DNA of 23,169 nt, from contig JAJRXE010000092.1 of NCBI GenBank assembly GCA_024276455.1, forward strand, positions 1-23,169, read 5' to 3'. The notes beneath the pieces are model-generated. The model had not been told where the DNA came from. It searched no databases and saw only the letters and a list, made by a program, of their open reading frames with translations. Positions within the stretch are counted from its first letter, which is position 1. Every line of letters begins with the position of its first letter. The position numbers and the translations under genes were made by a program. This document shows, in pieces, positions 22,702 to 23,169 of this stretch. The DNA is from Calditrichota bacterium. Its GTDB lineage: Bacteria; Calditrichota; Calditrichia; RBG-13-44-9.

Positions 22702-23169
22702 GACGACGACTCTCCTTTAATCAATCGCAGGTGGTTGCTAAATATCCAGGCGCGTTTGCGGCGAAAAACCTCGACCCGGTACACTCCGGGATCCGAAAGC
22801 GGAAATTGGACCTGTTGTCCGTACGATTCCGCCACCGGCTTCCCATTGCGAATGAGTCGAATTCTTCCGGGCAGCGGCACTTCCACTTGCAGGATGGTGT
22901 CTGGTGCCCAGGGTAGCGATTCGCCAATGGCGGCGTCTCCGTGGGAATTGCGGAGTCTTACCAGAAATCCCCGGGCATCCCCGTTGAAATAGTTTGAAAC
23001 AAATGCCCGACACCCCAGAATGGCATCGTACACCAGCTTTTTGGCTTTCTTTAGCGGCATGTCCGGCGAAAGCGGTTCTTCCAGCAACAGGTGGGTTCGC
23101 ACGGATTTAAATTGTACTTTGTAGTGAAAAATGGTGACCCGGAATAAACCTCCGAACATCTGGTGTTGG
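22698..23169 (-). CDS. PHP-domain metal-dependent hydrolase-like protein, C-terminal part (cut by window edge)
   Basis: The frame is open to the right edge, so only the last about 156 residues are seen. They match the C-terminal region that follows the PHP phosphoesterase fold: CRAFVSNYFNGDARGFLVRL, then a beta-sandwich with VEVPLPGRIRLIRNGKPVAE and GVYRVEVFRRKRAWIFSNHLRL. The metal-binding His and Asp residues of the PHP core lie outside the window, so activity cannot be judged. An internal ATG at 23159 is just a methionine of the longer protein. The stop overlaps the UbiA TTG start by 4 nt, making it the first visible gene of a PHP-UbiA-GGR operon. The substrate is unknown. Confidence 0.8.
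   Translation of the reverse strand, partial: QHQMFGGLFRVTIFHYKVQFKSVRTHLLLEEPLSPDMPLKKAKKLVYDAILGCRAFVSNYFNGDARGFLVRLRNSHGDAAIGESLPWAPDTILQVEVPLPGRIRLIRNGKPVAESYGQQVQFPLSDPGVYRVEVFRRKRAWIFSNHLRLIKGESSS

Noticed and set aside
1..23169. CRISPR arrays, insertion sequences, prophage or integrase genes
   Set aside because: No direct-repeat array, transposase, integrase or phage gene was recognised on either strand.

Overview
This window looks like a chromosomal stretch of a Gram-negative-type bacterium, most likely a member of the FCB superphylum near Calditrichota or candidate phylum KSB1. That placement is inferred from a GWxTD-domain protein, a DUF3108 protein, an outer-membrane beta-barrel, zinc-ribbon L28, FtsY, RimO and DnaA, in DNA of roughly 50% GC. 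No mobile element, CRISPR array, rRNA or tRNA was seen. Housekeeping genes are mixed with several genes of archaeal type.

Left part (1-5833): the tail of an RluA-type pseudouridine synthase converges on an isoaspartyl peptidase/asparaginase. Divergent from that lies gatE-gatD, an intact copy of the two-subunit Glu-tRNA(Gln) amidotransferase regarded as the archaeal type. A TIM-barrel sugar isomerase-like gene follows on the other strand.

Middle part (6030-13563): a comM/YifB ATPase, a very acidic small protein, rpmB with a clear terminator, and then dnaA behind a long leader. The leader carries a terminator-like hairpin, a promoter, two competing hairpins and a 13-codon leader ORF overlapping the dnaA start. 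DnaA keeps Walker A and B, but by eye it lacks the sensor-1 Asp and the box VII arginine finger, and its major-groove recognition residues are changed. After it come a DUF3108 envelope protein, a three-gene operon (YgjV-like protein, a 58-aa basic protein, a YkvA/DUF1232 protein) and a secreted thioredoxin-fold protein ending beside an 88-nt layered hairpin.

Right part (13613-23169), all on the minus strand: a membrane zinc-ribbon protein, a beta-barrel protein, the pair rimO plus GWxTD protein (4-nt overlap), ftsY, a CPA-type antiporter relative with an altered ion-binding core, and a compact operon PHP-domain protein - UbiA prenyltransferase - geranylgeranyl reductase. The last two enzymes are of the kinds that make archaeal-type or other isoprenoid lipids.

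Most worth a second look: the atypical DnaA and its leader, bacterial GatDE, and the UbiA/GGR operon. GatDE and GGR in one window suggest archaeal-type genes in this lineage, but only phylogeny can separate transfer from ancient inheritance.
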